Translations under genes and position numbers: made by a program
Part shown: one piece after another, positions 26,840-35,390 of the stretch
Numbering within the stretch: position 1 is the stretch's first letter
How the letters are laid out: every line of letters starts with the position of its first letter
The notes under the pieces: generated by a model
The model's input: only the letters and a program-made list of their open reading frames with translations
The model's database searches: none
Told to the model about the DNA's origin: nothing
Assembly (NCBI RefSeq): GCF_014698505.1
Contig: NZ_JACJTD010000033.1
Span: 25,418-89,417, forward strand
Source: Nostoc foliaceum FACHB-393
GTDB lineage: Bacteria > Cyanobacteriota > Cyanobacteriia > Cyanobacteriales > Nostocaceae
Length of the DNA stretch: 64,000 nucleotides
Direction: 5' to 3'

Positions 26840-27484
26840 TTATGAAGATTTGGCATTACTCAAGTAGTAGTGCCATAGAAGTCTTGCAGCAACTGCTCGC
26901 CACGGTCGCCAGTGCTGTGTCATTGCTTCTAGTTGAACTGGTGTTGGACGCGTCGCCAAGTTTTTGAGTTTTTGTAAAGCGATCGCGATCGCTAAATCGC
27001 CTTTAGGAAAGACATCAGGACGTTGCAGCGCCATGAGCAAATAAATATCAACTGTCCAGTCTCCTATACCTTTGAGGCGCTTTAACTCAGTTCTGATAGT
27101 AGTTTCGTCCATTCTTTCCAGCTGGCTAAGGTCAAGCTGACCAGTTGCGATCGCATTCGCCAACCCACGACAGTATAGAATCTTTTGCCGACTGAATCCA
27201 ATTCCTCTCAATTGAACATCATCTAATATCAGAAAATTTTCTGCTGTCAAAGTTACAACAACCCCACATAGTCGGGTAAATACGGCCTTTGCAGCCGCTA
27301 CGGAAACTTGTTGTTCCAGAATTATGCACAACAGCGTTGCAAAACCTGGTTCTCTTTGCCACAACGGTGGAGGCCCCAGTGTTTCTAAAATCCGAGCCAA
27401 ATCGCTATCAAGATTGGCAAGCACCATTAAACCACGGGTCAGACTTTCTTGAGTCAACGATTCTAGTTCAGGTGTTTGAGTCAT
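26840..27484 (-). CDS. DNA-3-methyladenine glycosylase II (AlkA-like, HhH-GPD)
   Basis: It removes alkylated bases from DNA in the first step of base excision repair. I choose ATG 27484 (MTQTPELESLTQESL), giving 214 residues; the longer frame runs back through the end of ada and has no family similarity. The helix-hairpin-helix is 'LKRLKGIGDWTVDIYL' and the catalytic aspartate lies in 'FPKGDLAI', about 20 residues later. 'CIILEQQVSVAAAKAVF' is the usual active-site-wall segment. It overlaps ada by 17 bases, so the two are translationally coupled in one repair operon. Confidence 0.88.
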   Translation of the reverse strand: MTQTPELESLTQESLTRGLMVLANLDSDLARILETLGPPPLWQREPGFATLLCIILEQQVSVAAAKAVFTRLCGVVVTLTAENFLILDDVQLRGIGFSRQKILYCRGLANAIATGQLDLSQLERMDETTIRTELKRLKGIGDWTVDIYLLMALQRPDVFPKGDLAIAIALQKLKNLATRPTPVQLEAMTQHWRPWRAVAARLLWHYYLSNAKSS

Positions 27485-28553
27485 CTTTGAGAAATTTCGA
27501 TTCTTGTATAAGCAGTTTTTGTTTACGCTCAATCCCCCAGTGATAACCACCAAGACTGCCATCACTCCGCAGCACCCGATGACACGGTACAATCAGCGCT
27601 ATCGGATTAGCTCCACAAGCATTACCCACCGCACGGACTGCCTGGGGTTTGGCAATATCACGAGCGATATCTGTGTAAGTGCGGGTTTCGCCATAGGGAA
27701 TTTTTTGCAATGCTTGCCACACTTGTTTTTGAAATGCTGTCCCACGGACATCAAGCGGTAAATCAACATGTGCCTCGCCTCCGGCAATAAAGTCGAGGAT
27801 TGCTTGTATCCATTCTTTGTGTGTGTGGTCATCACGCATGATGTGCGCTTGGTGAAATTCCTGGTTCAAGGTATGTTCAAGCTTGTCTGCTTCATCACCT
27901 AGTTTAACGGCACAGATACCCTTCTCTGTTGTTGCCACAAGCAAATATCCTAGTGGACATAGAGCGATCGCATAGACAATGCTGATTGTCTTTCCAGCTT
28001 GTTGGTAAGTCTTTGGTGTCATTCCCAGTTGTTTAGGTGCTTTCTCATATAGTTGACTACTTGAACCATATCCTGTGTCGTAAACTGCATGAGCAATTTC
28101 CTCTCCTGACTGAAGACGCTGCTTCAATCGTTGGCTACGCAGTGCATCTGCATATTGAAAAGGGGATACGCCAATTATTTTCTTGAATACCTTTTGTAGA
28201 TAACTGGAACTCATTCCCACCTGAGAGCATAATTCCGAAAGGGTTGGGATGTGATCAACTTGTGATTCAATATATCGACATGCTGCTAAAACTTTTGCCT
28301 TAGCGGGATTTAGAAATTTTTCAGATTGTGGCTGACAGCGTTTACAAGGTCGAAAACCTGCGTTTTCAGCTTCTTGTGCCGACTGGAAGAAACAAACTTG
28401 ATTGCGATTCGGTCTGCGACTAGGGCAAATAGGTCGGCAGTAAACGCCTGTAGAGTGAACACCGTAGAAAAACTTACCTTCAAAAGTGGGATCTCGATTG
28501 AGAACTGCTTCCCAAAGAGCTTCTTCCAAAACTGATATCTGTTGTAATTGCAT
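27468..28553 (-). CDS. ada: Ada: bifunctional O6-alkylguanine-DNA methyltransferase and transcriptional activator
   Basis: 361 residues in the Ada order. The N-terminal Ada zinc domain has GVYCRPICPSRRP and 'FRPCKRC', whose first cysteine accepts methyl from phosphotriesters. An AraC-type HTH covers about residues 90-180 ('TLSELCSQVGMSSSYLQKVFKK'). A ribonuclease-like domain precedes the MGMT domain, which has 'FQKQVWQALQKIPYGETRTY' and the acceptor cysteine in VPCHRVLRSDG. When methylated it should activate its own operon, including the overlapping alkA. The start is ATG 28553. Confidence 0.95.
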   Translation of the reverse strand: MQLQQISVLEEALWEAVLNRDPTFEGKFFYGVHSTGVYCRPICPSRRPNRNQVCFFQSAQEAENAGFRPCKRCQPQSEKFLNPAKAKVLAACRYIESQVDHIPTLSELCSQVGMSSSYLQKVFKKIIGVSPFQYADALRSQRLKQRLQSGEEIAHAVYDTGYGSSSQLYEKAPKQLGMTPKTYQQAGKTISIVYAIALCPLGYLLVATTEKGICAVKLGDEADKLEHTLNQEFHQAHIMRDDHTHKEWIQAILDFIAGGEAHVDLPLDVRGTAFQKQVWQALQKIPYGETRTYTDIARDIAKPQAVRAVGNACGANPIALIVPCHRVLRSDGSLGGYHWGIERKQKLLIQESKFLKDDSNT

Positions 28554-28919
28554 TTATGTCTCCTTGGACGTATTACAAAGTATCCACTCGGAAATACCCA
28601 TCATTAATTCCTATATGTTGGTAACTCTATTTATTCTTTAGATAAAACTAGATTAAATGTATTGATAAACTACTTTCTATCTGATTATTGCGATCAAATG
28701 TGACAAAGTGTCGTTGATCACTATTTACAACTAACTTTTTTGTCACATGATTCTCCCTCTGGCAAATCGTTCACCCGATTGGGTGAATGCGATCGCCTCA
28801 TCAGGAACTACTCTGAAAGAAGGTGCAGTTTTGATTCTGTTAGCGATTATGCCCACAAAATAAAAACTGTTAAATTGCTTATTCTAGCTTTTAATTGTAA
28901 ATCAATAGCTTGTGTATCA

Positions 28920-28924
28920 AAGGG
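28920..28924 (+). promoter_or_regulatory. Ribosome binding site supporting the GTG start of the first PAS kinase
   Basis: AAGGG lies 7 bases ahead of GTG 28932. The alternative TTG at 28740 has no such signal, and the 64 codons between look like translated intergenic DNA, including a HIP1 site. Confidence 0.55.
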
Positions 28925-28931
28925 TCAAAGA

Positions 28932-31496
28932 GTGGATGAAACCGTTGTAAAATCGCTGTATACACCAAATTGCCAGCAAGAGGCTTTTAACCTGCTCTCA
29001 AAACTTGCTGTCAATTTACCAGGAATAATTTTCCAAGTTCTGCAACAGCAGGATGGTTCTGTGTTTATCCCTTATGTCAGTTCTGGTTGTGAATATTTGT
29101 ATGAAATAGAACCAGAAACTGTACAGGCAGATTTCCAGGTGCTATACAAACTGATTCATCCGCTGGATGTGAAAGCCTTTGCTGAATCTATAGCTGTTTG
29201 TAGTACAAATTTTACACCTTGGCATTGGGAAGGTCGCATCATTACACCTAGTGGCAAACTTAAATGGATTCAAGGTACTTCGCAACCAGAACTACAACCT
29301 AACGGCGATTTTCTTTGGAATGGCTTGGTCATCGATATTACAGACCGAAAACAAACCCAAGAAAAATTGCAAGAGAGTGAGGCGCGGTATCAAGCAATTT
29401 TGGATGCTATCCCCGATTTGATGTTTCGCATTAGCCGCGATGGCGAGTATCTAGATTTGAAAAGTGAGGGAGCAAATATCACTCTTTCGAGAGAAGAAAT
29501 AGTTGGGAGACATGTGCAGGAGTTATTGCCTAGTGATGTTGCCGCAATTAGCCTGGAAGCGATCGCTAAAACTTTAGATTCTGGAACTTTGCAAACTTGC
29601 GAATACCAACTACCAACGCCTTTGGGAGCCAGAGATTATGAGACGCGGTTGGTAGTGAGTGGTCAAGATGAAATACTAGCAATTGTCCGAGACATCACAG
29701 AACGCAAACAAGCGGAAGCTGCCTTACAAAATCTTGCCCAAAAATTTGCTAAAGCTTTTAGTTGCAGCCCCGATTCAATTACCATTAGCACACTCCAGGA
29801 AGGACGTTTCATCGAAGTTAACGATAGCTTTGTAGAACTCTCAGGTTATGAGCGAGATGAGGCGATTGGTAAAACTTCTTTTGAGTTAAATCTTTGGGTA
29901 CACGATCGCGATCGCCTGAATTTGTTGCAGAATTTACAAGCCACAGGAGTTGTTCGCAACCTGGAATTTGAATTCCGGCAAAAGTCTGGCAAGATAATTA
30001 CAACACTGCTTTCAGCCGAAGTCATTGATTTGGATGGTGTCCCTTCGATCCTAGCCGTCCATCACGACATTACAGAACGCAAGCAGGTGGAAGCGCAATT
30101 ACGTCTATCAGCAGAACGCGATCGCTTGTTAGCAGAAACCTTAGTGCGAATTCGGTCTTCGCTTAACTTAGAGCAAATTCTCCAAACCACCGTGACGGAA
30201 GTCAGGCAATTTCTGCAAGCAGATCGAGTTTTTATTGGTTTAAATAATGCCAATTTAGGAGTCAGAACTCTTGCTGAATCAGTAGATCCCAAGTATCCAT
30301 CAGTCTCAGGATGGTCTACTAATGATGAAGCTTATCTACAAGAATTGCGAAACTTACTTAAAGATAATCTTGTGCGTGTCGTTGAAGACATAACGCAAGT
30401 GGCAGTATCTCCCAAAGTTAAGGCGCACTGTCAAAAATTCCAAACGAAAGCTAGTTTGGCTGTACCAATTATGCTAGATGACGAATTATTTGGGGCGTTA
30501 ATTGCCAATCAATGCTCAGGTTCGCGTCATTGGCAACCAATAGAAATTGATTTGTTACAGCAAATGTCAGAACAAGTAGCGATCGCCATTCATCAAAGCC
30601 AGATTTACCAAGAATTAGCAGAACTCAACACTAATTTAGAACACCAAGTAGAAGAACGGACAGCACAATTGCAGCAGAAAATGCAAGAAGTTGAAGAATT
30701 GCATCGCGTCAAAGATGTAGTTTTGCACACAGTTGCCCACGATTTACGAACTTCGGTGATGGGTAACTTGATGGTGTTAAAGAATTTGTTAAATCAGGGA
30801 GTGGGGTGTGGGGAGCAGGGAGCAGGGGGCAGGGGGCAGGGGGAAAATTCCTCTCCTCTGCACCCTTCCCCCCGCCCCTCTGCCTCTTATGCCCAATCTC
30901 CAATTCCTGTATCTCGCTCAATAATCGAGCGGATGATTCAAGGCAATGATCGTCAGTTGACGATGATTAACTCATTGCTAGAAATTAATTCCTGTGAAAA
31001 ACAGGGTATTGATATCAAATATGAACCTGTGAAACTTAGCACCCTACTGGGAGGAACATTCGTCCAGTTGCAACCTATGTTGACACAAAATCAAGCGACT
31101 CTGAAGAACTTGGTTCCCACCAATTTACCGTTAGTAATGGCAGATGCAACTCGATTGCAGAAAGTTTTGGCACATTTAATAACACATAGCTTGCAAAATA
31201 ATCCACCAGGATTAAATTTTATTCTGAGTGCCACCGTTGAGGGGGGAATGATTCGCACTCAGATTCAAGATGACGGTGTGGTAATGAGCAAACTAGAGTG
31301 CGATCGCCTTTTTGATCTGCATGTCCGCGATCCCCAAGACTGTTGTTCCACAAGCATTGGCTTAAAAATGTATCTTTGTCGGAAAGTTATTAAGGCACAT
31401 GGCGGCGAAATCGGTGTTATTAGTAACCGTAAGCGCGGGTTAACTTTCTGGTTTACACTACCTCTAGCAACTTCATCCGCTACAAATCGCCCATAA
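28932..31496 (+). CDS. PAS-PAS-PAS-GAF histidine kinase with degenerate ATP-binding domain
   Basis: From GTG 28932 (preferred; TTG 28740 would add 64 residues) the protein has 854 residues and no membrane segment. PAS domains cover about 20-140, 147-257 and 267-383, each ending in an IxDITxRK-type PAC. A GAF domain covers about 400-556, followed by a coiled coil and HisKA with AHDLRTS (H603). In the catalytic domain the N-box Asn residues are replaced ('KVLAHLITHSLQNNPP'), G1 is DDGVVM instead of DxGxG, and G2 is SIGLKM instead of GxGLG. Kinase activity is therefore doubtful. About 35 residues (623-658) come from an inserted repeat. The closest relative is the next gene. Confidence 0.88.
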   Translation: MDETVVKSLYTPNCQQEAFNLLSKLAVNLPGIIFQVLQQQDGSVFIPYVSSGCEYLYEIEPETVQADFQVLYKLIHPLDVKAFAESIAVCSTNFTPWHWEGRIITPSGKLKWIQGTSQPELQPNGDFLWNGLVIDITDRKQTQEKLQESEARYQAILDAIPDLMFRISRDGEYLDLKSEGANITLSREEIVGRHVQELLPSDVAAISLEAIAKTLDSGTLQTCEYQLPTPLGARDYETRLVVSGQDEILAIVRDITERKQAEAALQNLAQKFAKAFSCSPDSITISTLQEGRFIEVNDSFVELSGYERDEAIGKTSFELNLWVHDRDRLNLLQNLQATGVVRNLEFEFRQKSGKIITTLLSAEVIDLDGVPSILAVHHDITERKQVEAQLRLSAERDRLLAETLVRIRSSLNLEQILQTTVTEVRQFLQADRVFIGLNNANLGVRTLAESVDPKYPSVSGWSTNDEAYLQELRNLLKDNLVRVVEDITQVAVSPKVKAHCQKFQTKASLAVPIMLDDELFGALIANQCSGSRHWQPIEIDLLQQMSEQVAIAIHQSQIYQELAELNTNLEHQVEERTAQLQQKMQEVEELHRVKDVVLHTVAHDLRTSVMGNLMVLKNLLNQGVGCGEQGAGGRGQGENSSPLHPSPRPSASYAQSPIPVSRSIIERMIQGNDRQLTMINSLLEINSCEKQGIDIKYEPVKLSTLLGGTFVQLQPMLTQNQATLKNLVPTNLPLVMADATRLQKVLAHLITHSLQNNPPGLNFILSATVEGGMIRTQIQDDGVVMSKLECDRLFDLHVRDPQDCCSTSIGLKMYLCRKVIKAHGGEIGVISNRKRGLTFWFTLPLATSSATNRP
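30799..30905 (+). repeat. Repeat element inserted in frame in the PAS kinase
   Basis: G-rich tandem units (GGGAGCAGG, GGGGCAGG) followed by a C-rich half (TCTGCACCCTTCCCCC, then CTCTGCCTC) make a fold-back element that is read as low-complexity protein EQGAGGRGQGEN and 'SSPLHPSPRPSA'. The same element sits in the GNAT gene at 48138-48262, in the same orientation and, for its G-rich half, in the same frame. The neighbouring paralogous kinase lacks it. Confidence 0.8.
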
Positions 31497-31559
31497 ATCA
31501 CCAAAAAATGAGAGGGTGTTATTTATAGCAATGTTGAGTAAGGGAAACACCCTCAAGGT

Positions 31560-33323
31560 ATGGGCAAAGTTGCTCGGATGCTAATGGCTATTCCGTTTAC
31601 AACAGTGCAAAGCTGGTGGAGACAAACCTTTTCTGCACCAACAACAGATGAAATCACTACTTTTTACACAGCTTGGCGCAACCGCTTTTTGTGGCAGAGA
31701 TTGCGTTTATGGTTATGGCTGGCGCTGATTTGTTTGTTGTCTTTTACTTTGAGAGACATTTACGGCTTTTTCTTCCCCTTAAAAGAGTTGGAAAGTCTGC
31801 CAGAAGTACTTAGAACTCAACGCCTTGTAATCAATATTGCAATGCTCCTGAGTATACTTGTTTGCTTTGGCCTACATAAAACGAAGTTAGGTCGTGATCG
31901 TCCAGATTTATTATTTTTGGGGTCTTCTTGGGCAATTAGTCTAGCATCACAGTTGTTTGCAACCATCAGAGGTTTTGCACTAGCCGACACCATCGGCTGG
32001 TCGCTGCTGTTTTTAAGCCAAGCCGTATTAATGCCAGTCTGCTGGATTCTTCACTTGCTATGTCAAATGGGCGTGCTGTTTTACTACTTTGGTGTAAATA
32101 CGGTACTTGGGCTAAAAACACTAGTCCCCGAATACCCAGAAATATATAATGTAACGTTCATTTTATACATTTTTTGGTTTTGTGTTATATGTGATATTGG
32201 TGTTTATCTGTACGATCGCCTGCAACGTTCTGAATTTTACGCCCGTCAAGAACTGGAATCTGCTTATCAAAAAATCAAGGTTGCAGAAGCTAAATATCGC
32301 AGCATTTTTGAAAACGCTGTTGAAGGTATTTTTCAAAGTAGCCCCGATGGACGTTACATTACGGCAAATCCTGCTTTAGCACGTATTTATGGTTACTCCT
32401 TAGCCGAGGAGGTAACAGCAAATTCCACTGTTATTGAACAATTGTACGTTGATCCGAACCGTCGGGCAGAATTTGTTCGCCTGATGGAAAAGTATGGCAG
32501 CGTTTCTGAGTTTGAGTCCCAAATTTATCGCCGAGATGGGACTATTGTCTGGATTTCGGAAAAAGCCTACGCAGTGCGTGATGAACAGGGAAAACTGCTT
32601 TACTACGAGGGTTTGATTGAAGATATTACCCAGCGCAAGCAAACTGAAGAAGAACTAAGAGTATTTTTTCATGCAGTTTCCCACGATTTACGCAACCCAG
32701 TACTGGGTACTTTAATGGTGCTGAAAAATTTGCTTGCACGTCCAGAGGAAAATATTTCGATTTCACGCTCAATTTTAGAGCGGATGATTCAAAGTAGCGA
32801 TCGCCAACTGAACTTAATTAATTCGTTGATGGAAGCTCATGTTAGCGAAGTGCAAGGTGTTGTTTTACAACGTCAAACCGTACAATTACTGTCAGTTGTC
32901 GAAGCTGCGATCGCAGATTTAGAGCCACTGCTAGAGCAAAATCAAGCCAAGCTGACAAATCTGGTATCCGCAGATTTGCCATTAGTGAATGCAGACCCCA
33001 CGCAACTATGGCGAGTTTTTTCTAACTTAATTGTCAATGCTCTGAAACATAACGCCCCTGGTTTGCTCTTGACAATTAACGCTAACCATGAGGGTGAGAT
33101 GATTTATTGTACTGTTAGTGATAAAGGCGTGGGTATTAGTCAACAACAAAGCGATCGGCTTTTTGAACTTTACTTTCGAGGTGCAAGTATCCGCAATTCT
33201 GTAAGTTTGGGATTGGGCTTGTATTTATGTAAGCAAATCATCAATGCTCACGGCGGCGAAATTGGTGTAAACAGTACATTGGATGCAGGGGCAACTTTCT
33301 GGTTTACATTACCTATTAGCTAG
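31560..33323 (+). CDS. Membrane-bound PAS histidine kinase
   Basis: 587 residues. The N-terminal part (about 40-220) carries five or six hydrophobic helices and forms a membrane sensor. A PAS domain with PAC follows (about 243-360, ending 'YYEGLIEDITQRKQ'). HisKA has SHDLRNP (H near 374). HATPase_c is intact, with N-box 'NLIVNALKHNAPG', G1 DKGVGIS and G2 SLGLGLYLCKQI. The kinase core is clearly paralogous to that of the preceding gene ('LMVLKNLL', 'SRSILERMIQ', 'AHGGEIGV'), so one arose from the other by duplication. The single-domain regulator 740 bases downstream is a likely partner. Confidence 0.92.
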   Translation: MGKVARMLMAIPFTTVQSWWRQTFSAPTTDEITTFYTAWRNRFLWQRLRLWLWLALICLLSFTLRDIYGFFFPLKELESLPEVLRTQRLVINIAMLLSILVCFGLHKTKLGRDRPDLLFLGSSWAISLASQLFATIRGFALADTIGWSLLFLSQAVLMPVCWILHLLCQMGVLFYYFGVNTVLGLKTLVPEYPEIYNVTFILYIFWFCVICDIGVYLYDRLQRSEFYARQELESAYQKIKVAEAKYRSIFENAVEGIFQSSPDGRYITANPALARIYGYSLAEEVTANSTVIEQLYVDPNRRAEFVRLMEKYGSVSEFESQIYRRDGTIVWISEKAYAVRDEQGKLLYYEGLIEDITQRKQTEEELRVFFHAVSHDLRNPVLGTLMVLKNLLARPEENISISRSILERMIQSSDRQLNLINSLMEAHVSEVQGVVLQRQTVQLLSVVEAAIADLEPLLEQNQAKLTNLVSADLPLVNADPTQLWRVFSNLIVNALKHNAPGLLLTINANHEGEMIYCTVSDKGVGISQQQSDRLFELYFRGASIRNSVSLGLGLYLCKQIINAHGGEIGVNSTLDAGATFWFTLPIS

Positions 33324-33540
33324 CAAGTGAAGTACCTATACCTTCGTAGAGGTAAGGCGTTCTCCAGTTTTGATCATAAAATTGGTAATTTTCAATTACG
33401 GCTCCATAGGCAAAACCTGTTGTTTTTCTCACTTCAACTGCTCGAATATCTTGAAGTGGCAAATCCTTTATTTTGGTTTGTAATCCTTGAAATTTGATAG
33501 TTACCCTGCCAAGAGCTTTGTTAAAACTACAATCTTTCAC
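33316..33540 (-). CDS. Hypothetical protein, possibly truncated
   Basis: The 74 codons start at GTG 33540 and overlap the end of the PAS kinase by 8 bases on the opposite strand. 'FNKALGRVTIKFQGLQTKIKDLPLQDIRAVEV' resembles the beta-rich region of small cyanobacterial membrane-anchored proteins of unknown function, where a conserved 'CDRxLGxVT' strand is preceded by transmembrane helices. The upstream codons still read like protein (CFEKSHVV) but lack a start, and no membrane helix is present. This may be the remnant of a longer gene. Confidence 0.4.
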   Translation of the reverse strand: MKDCSFNKALGRVTIKFQGLQTKIKDLPLQDIRAVEVRKTTGFAYGAVIENYQFYDQNWRTPYLYEGIGTSLAS

Positions 33541-34064
33541 TACATGACTTTTTTCAAAACAATGTGACGCTACAGTAAATAGCTCATGAGGATTTAAATA
33601 TTTAAGGTAAAAAGCTAATACTATGTCCTAATTCTATCTATATAATATTTATGAGAAATCACTTGTAATCATCTGTAAAAATTCAGCTTAAAAACTTTGT
33701 ATTAGTAAATAATCATATTAAGTAAAAACTAGAATTAAATTCTATTCAAGGCTCAAGAATTTTTACATCAACTTCATTATTTTAATTATAATTAATAGGA
33801 TGAAAATTTTTTATATAGTTGGTTATATAATCTAAACAAACAATTATAAATTATACCTACCATTTGGAGGATTGCTGGTTATGAATTATATCTGCATTTA
33901 GATATAAATAAATTGTTAAAATTGATTAGAAGTCGTCTTCTGTTTGTTTTATTGTTGATTATATAGTTCTGACTTTTCATGGCATATGGAAAAAGTCATT
34001 TTTAGGGTTTCTCAAGCCCTGATTTTTTCTTTAGCTGGTAAAAGTCACAGAAAGTTAGAATAAA
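33541..34064. other. AT-rich intergenic region
   Basis: About 520 bases without a recognisable gene, strongly AT-rich between 33600 and 33960. It precedes the response regulator and may hold its promoter. I see no repeat, tRNA or terminator here. Confidence 0.4.
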
Positions 34065-34478
34065 ATGTCATTTATGGAACCTTCTGGAACTCTTGCTGGT
34101 TTAGATATTCTGGTAGTTGAGGATGATAATGATACTCGCTGTTTCATCACTACGGTGTTGGAAATGGATGGAGCAAAAGTTATAGCAGTAATCTCAGCAG
34201 ATGCGGCACGCCAAGTATTATCCGAATTGCAACCCGATGTTTTAATTTCTGATATCGGGTTACCTGGGGAGGATGGCTACACTTTTATCCGCAAAATTCG
34301 TGCGCTCAACCCAAAGAATGGTGGGCGAGTCCCGGCTATTGCTTTAACAGCCTATGCTGATAGTGAGGATCGTATCCGTGCTTTGGAAGGTGGCTTTGAT
34401 ACTCATGTATCGAAACCGATTGATCCAGAAGAACTAGTTGAGATAGTCGCTAGTTTGGTTGCTTCTTGTAATTGGTAA
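34065..34478 (+). CDS. Single-domain response regulator (CheY-like)
   Basis: 137 residues, a single REC domain. 'DILVVEDDNDTRCFI' carries the acidic pair, the phospho-acceptor is D63 in LISDIGLPGEDGY, the Thr lies in 'PAIALTAYADSEDR' and the Lys in 'HVSKPIDPEEL'. No output domain is present, so it acts through protein contacts or phosphotransfer, probably with the PAS kinases upstream. Cyanobacteria often carry this kind of regulator behind hybrid or PAS kinases. Confidence 0.93.
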   Translation: MSFMEPSGTLAGLDILVVEDDNDTRCFITTVLEMDGAKVIAVISADAARQVLSELQPDVLISDIGLPGEDGYTFIRKIRALNPKNGGRVPAIALTAYADSEDRIRALEGGFDTHVSKPIDPEELVEIVASLVASCNW

Positions 34479-34888
34479 CCATGAAGCTTGTTAGTTTTAG
34501 CTTTCGTGTTCATTGGTAAAAAGCTTTTAAGAACTTATCCTACTAATCAAATTCTGTGAATCCAGATATGAACAGTAGCAAGGTTAATGAATTCATCAAA
34601 AAGTATATTTTGATGTTGCCGACAAACAAGTAGGCGAGTATTAAAACAGGAAGTTGTCAGAGTATATCGCGTCATTATCCCCGAAAAACCCCAAATCATC
34701 GACCTTTTGAGGTGGCGGAAGCTGATTCCGCAGTATTAGGATGGGCTATGTTGGTGGATGAGTTGTTTGTTTAGCGATCGCTCACATACTATTATAAAAT
34801 AATACGTAGGTAAATGCGTATGCGTAGCCAGCCCTAAGCATCGCTTCCAACTTTCGGTTAAAATAGCAACAATGTAGATATTAAAACA
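34479..34888. other. Gene-free region at the left edge of the dnd island
   Basis: 410 bases with short, frame-broken coding-like stretches, for example 'VVRVYRVIIPEKPQIIDL' and 'VAEADSAVLGWAMLVDELF' between about 34640 and 34775. These suggest the decayed end of an unrecognised small gene. A Nostoc-type CGTAGCC repeat occurs near 34807-34850. Confidence 0.35.
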
Positions 34889-35359
34889 ATGGCTGCAAAT
34901 AGAATCAGGGTTGCTAAAGATAAGGCTGAGTTAGTGAAATCTCTAGTCGCATCAAAAGACACAACTGGGCCTTTTCAAACTTATGTAGAAGTTATGGTGT
35001 TTGCAGCAGCATTAGGCGTTAAAAATAAAAAGCGGGTTCCTTTGGGAGAAACTACCAAAAGAGAACCATCTCCAATTCCCCAAGAAAACTTTGCTTCATT
35101 GGGATATGACCTAATCATTAAATTATTAGGAGTTAATGAAACTCAAGATATCAACATACTCTCATCTAGAGAAGAACAAGATGAAGATAAACGCACTCAA
35201 ATATTTGAAGAGTATGCTAACGCAGGACTGGAAATTTTACAAAATGAGTTACGGGGTTCTGTTGACTACTCAGAGCGACTTCTATTAGTTCTTATTTCTG
35301 AAAGAGGAACAAAAGAACAGCTAGAAGAAGAATTTGACCTCAGTAAATTTTTAAAATAA
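34889..35359 (+). CDS. dnd system-associated protein 4-like
   Basis: A 156-residue soluble protein. 'NRIRVAKDKAELVKSLV', then 'GPFQTYVEVMVFAAALGVKNKKRVPLGE' and a C-terminal acidic helix ('EEYANAGLEILQNEL') fit the dnd-associated protein 4 family (TIGR04062) that occurs next to phosphorothioation genes. Its biochemical role is not established. It lies 31 bases before the HNH nuclease gene, which suggests that the two are cotranscribed as a restriction or accessory pair. Confidence 0.7.
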   Translation: MAANRIRVAKDKAELVKSLVASKDTTGPFQTYVEVMVFAAALGVKNKKRVPLGETTKREPSPIPQENFASLGYDLIIKLLGVNETQDINILSSREEQDEDKRTQIFEEYANAGLEILQNELRGSVDYSERLLLVLISERGTKEQLEEEFDLSKFLK

Positions 35360-35390
35360 TTTTTTCGCTTGCTTAATTAAGTTATTAAAT

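Noticed and set aside
27485..27592. N-terminal extension of the AlkA-like glycosylase
   Set aside because: It is the ada reading region in another frame; family similarity starts at MTQTPE.
28740..28931. TTG-started 64-residue extension of the first PAS kinase
   Set aside because: No ribosome site, and the residues include a translated HIP1 site; GTG 28932 has AAGGG at the right spacing.
30062..30292. Frames on the opposite strand inside the PAS kinase
   Set aside because: Shadow frames of a well-supported gene.
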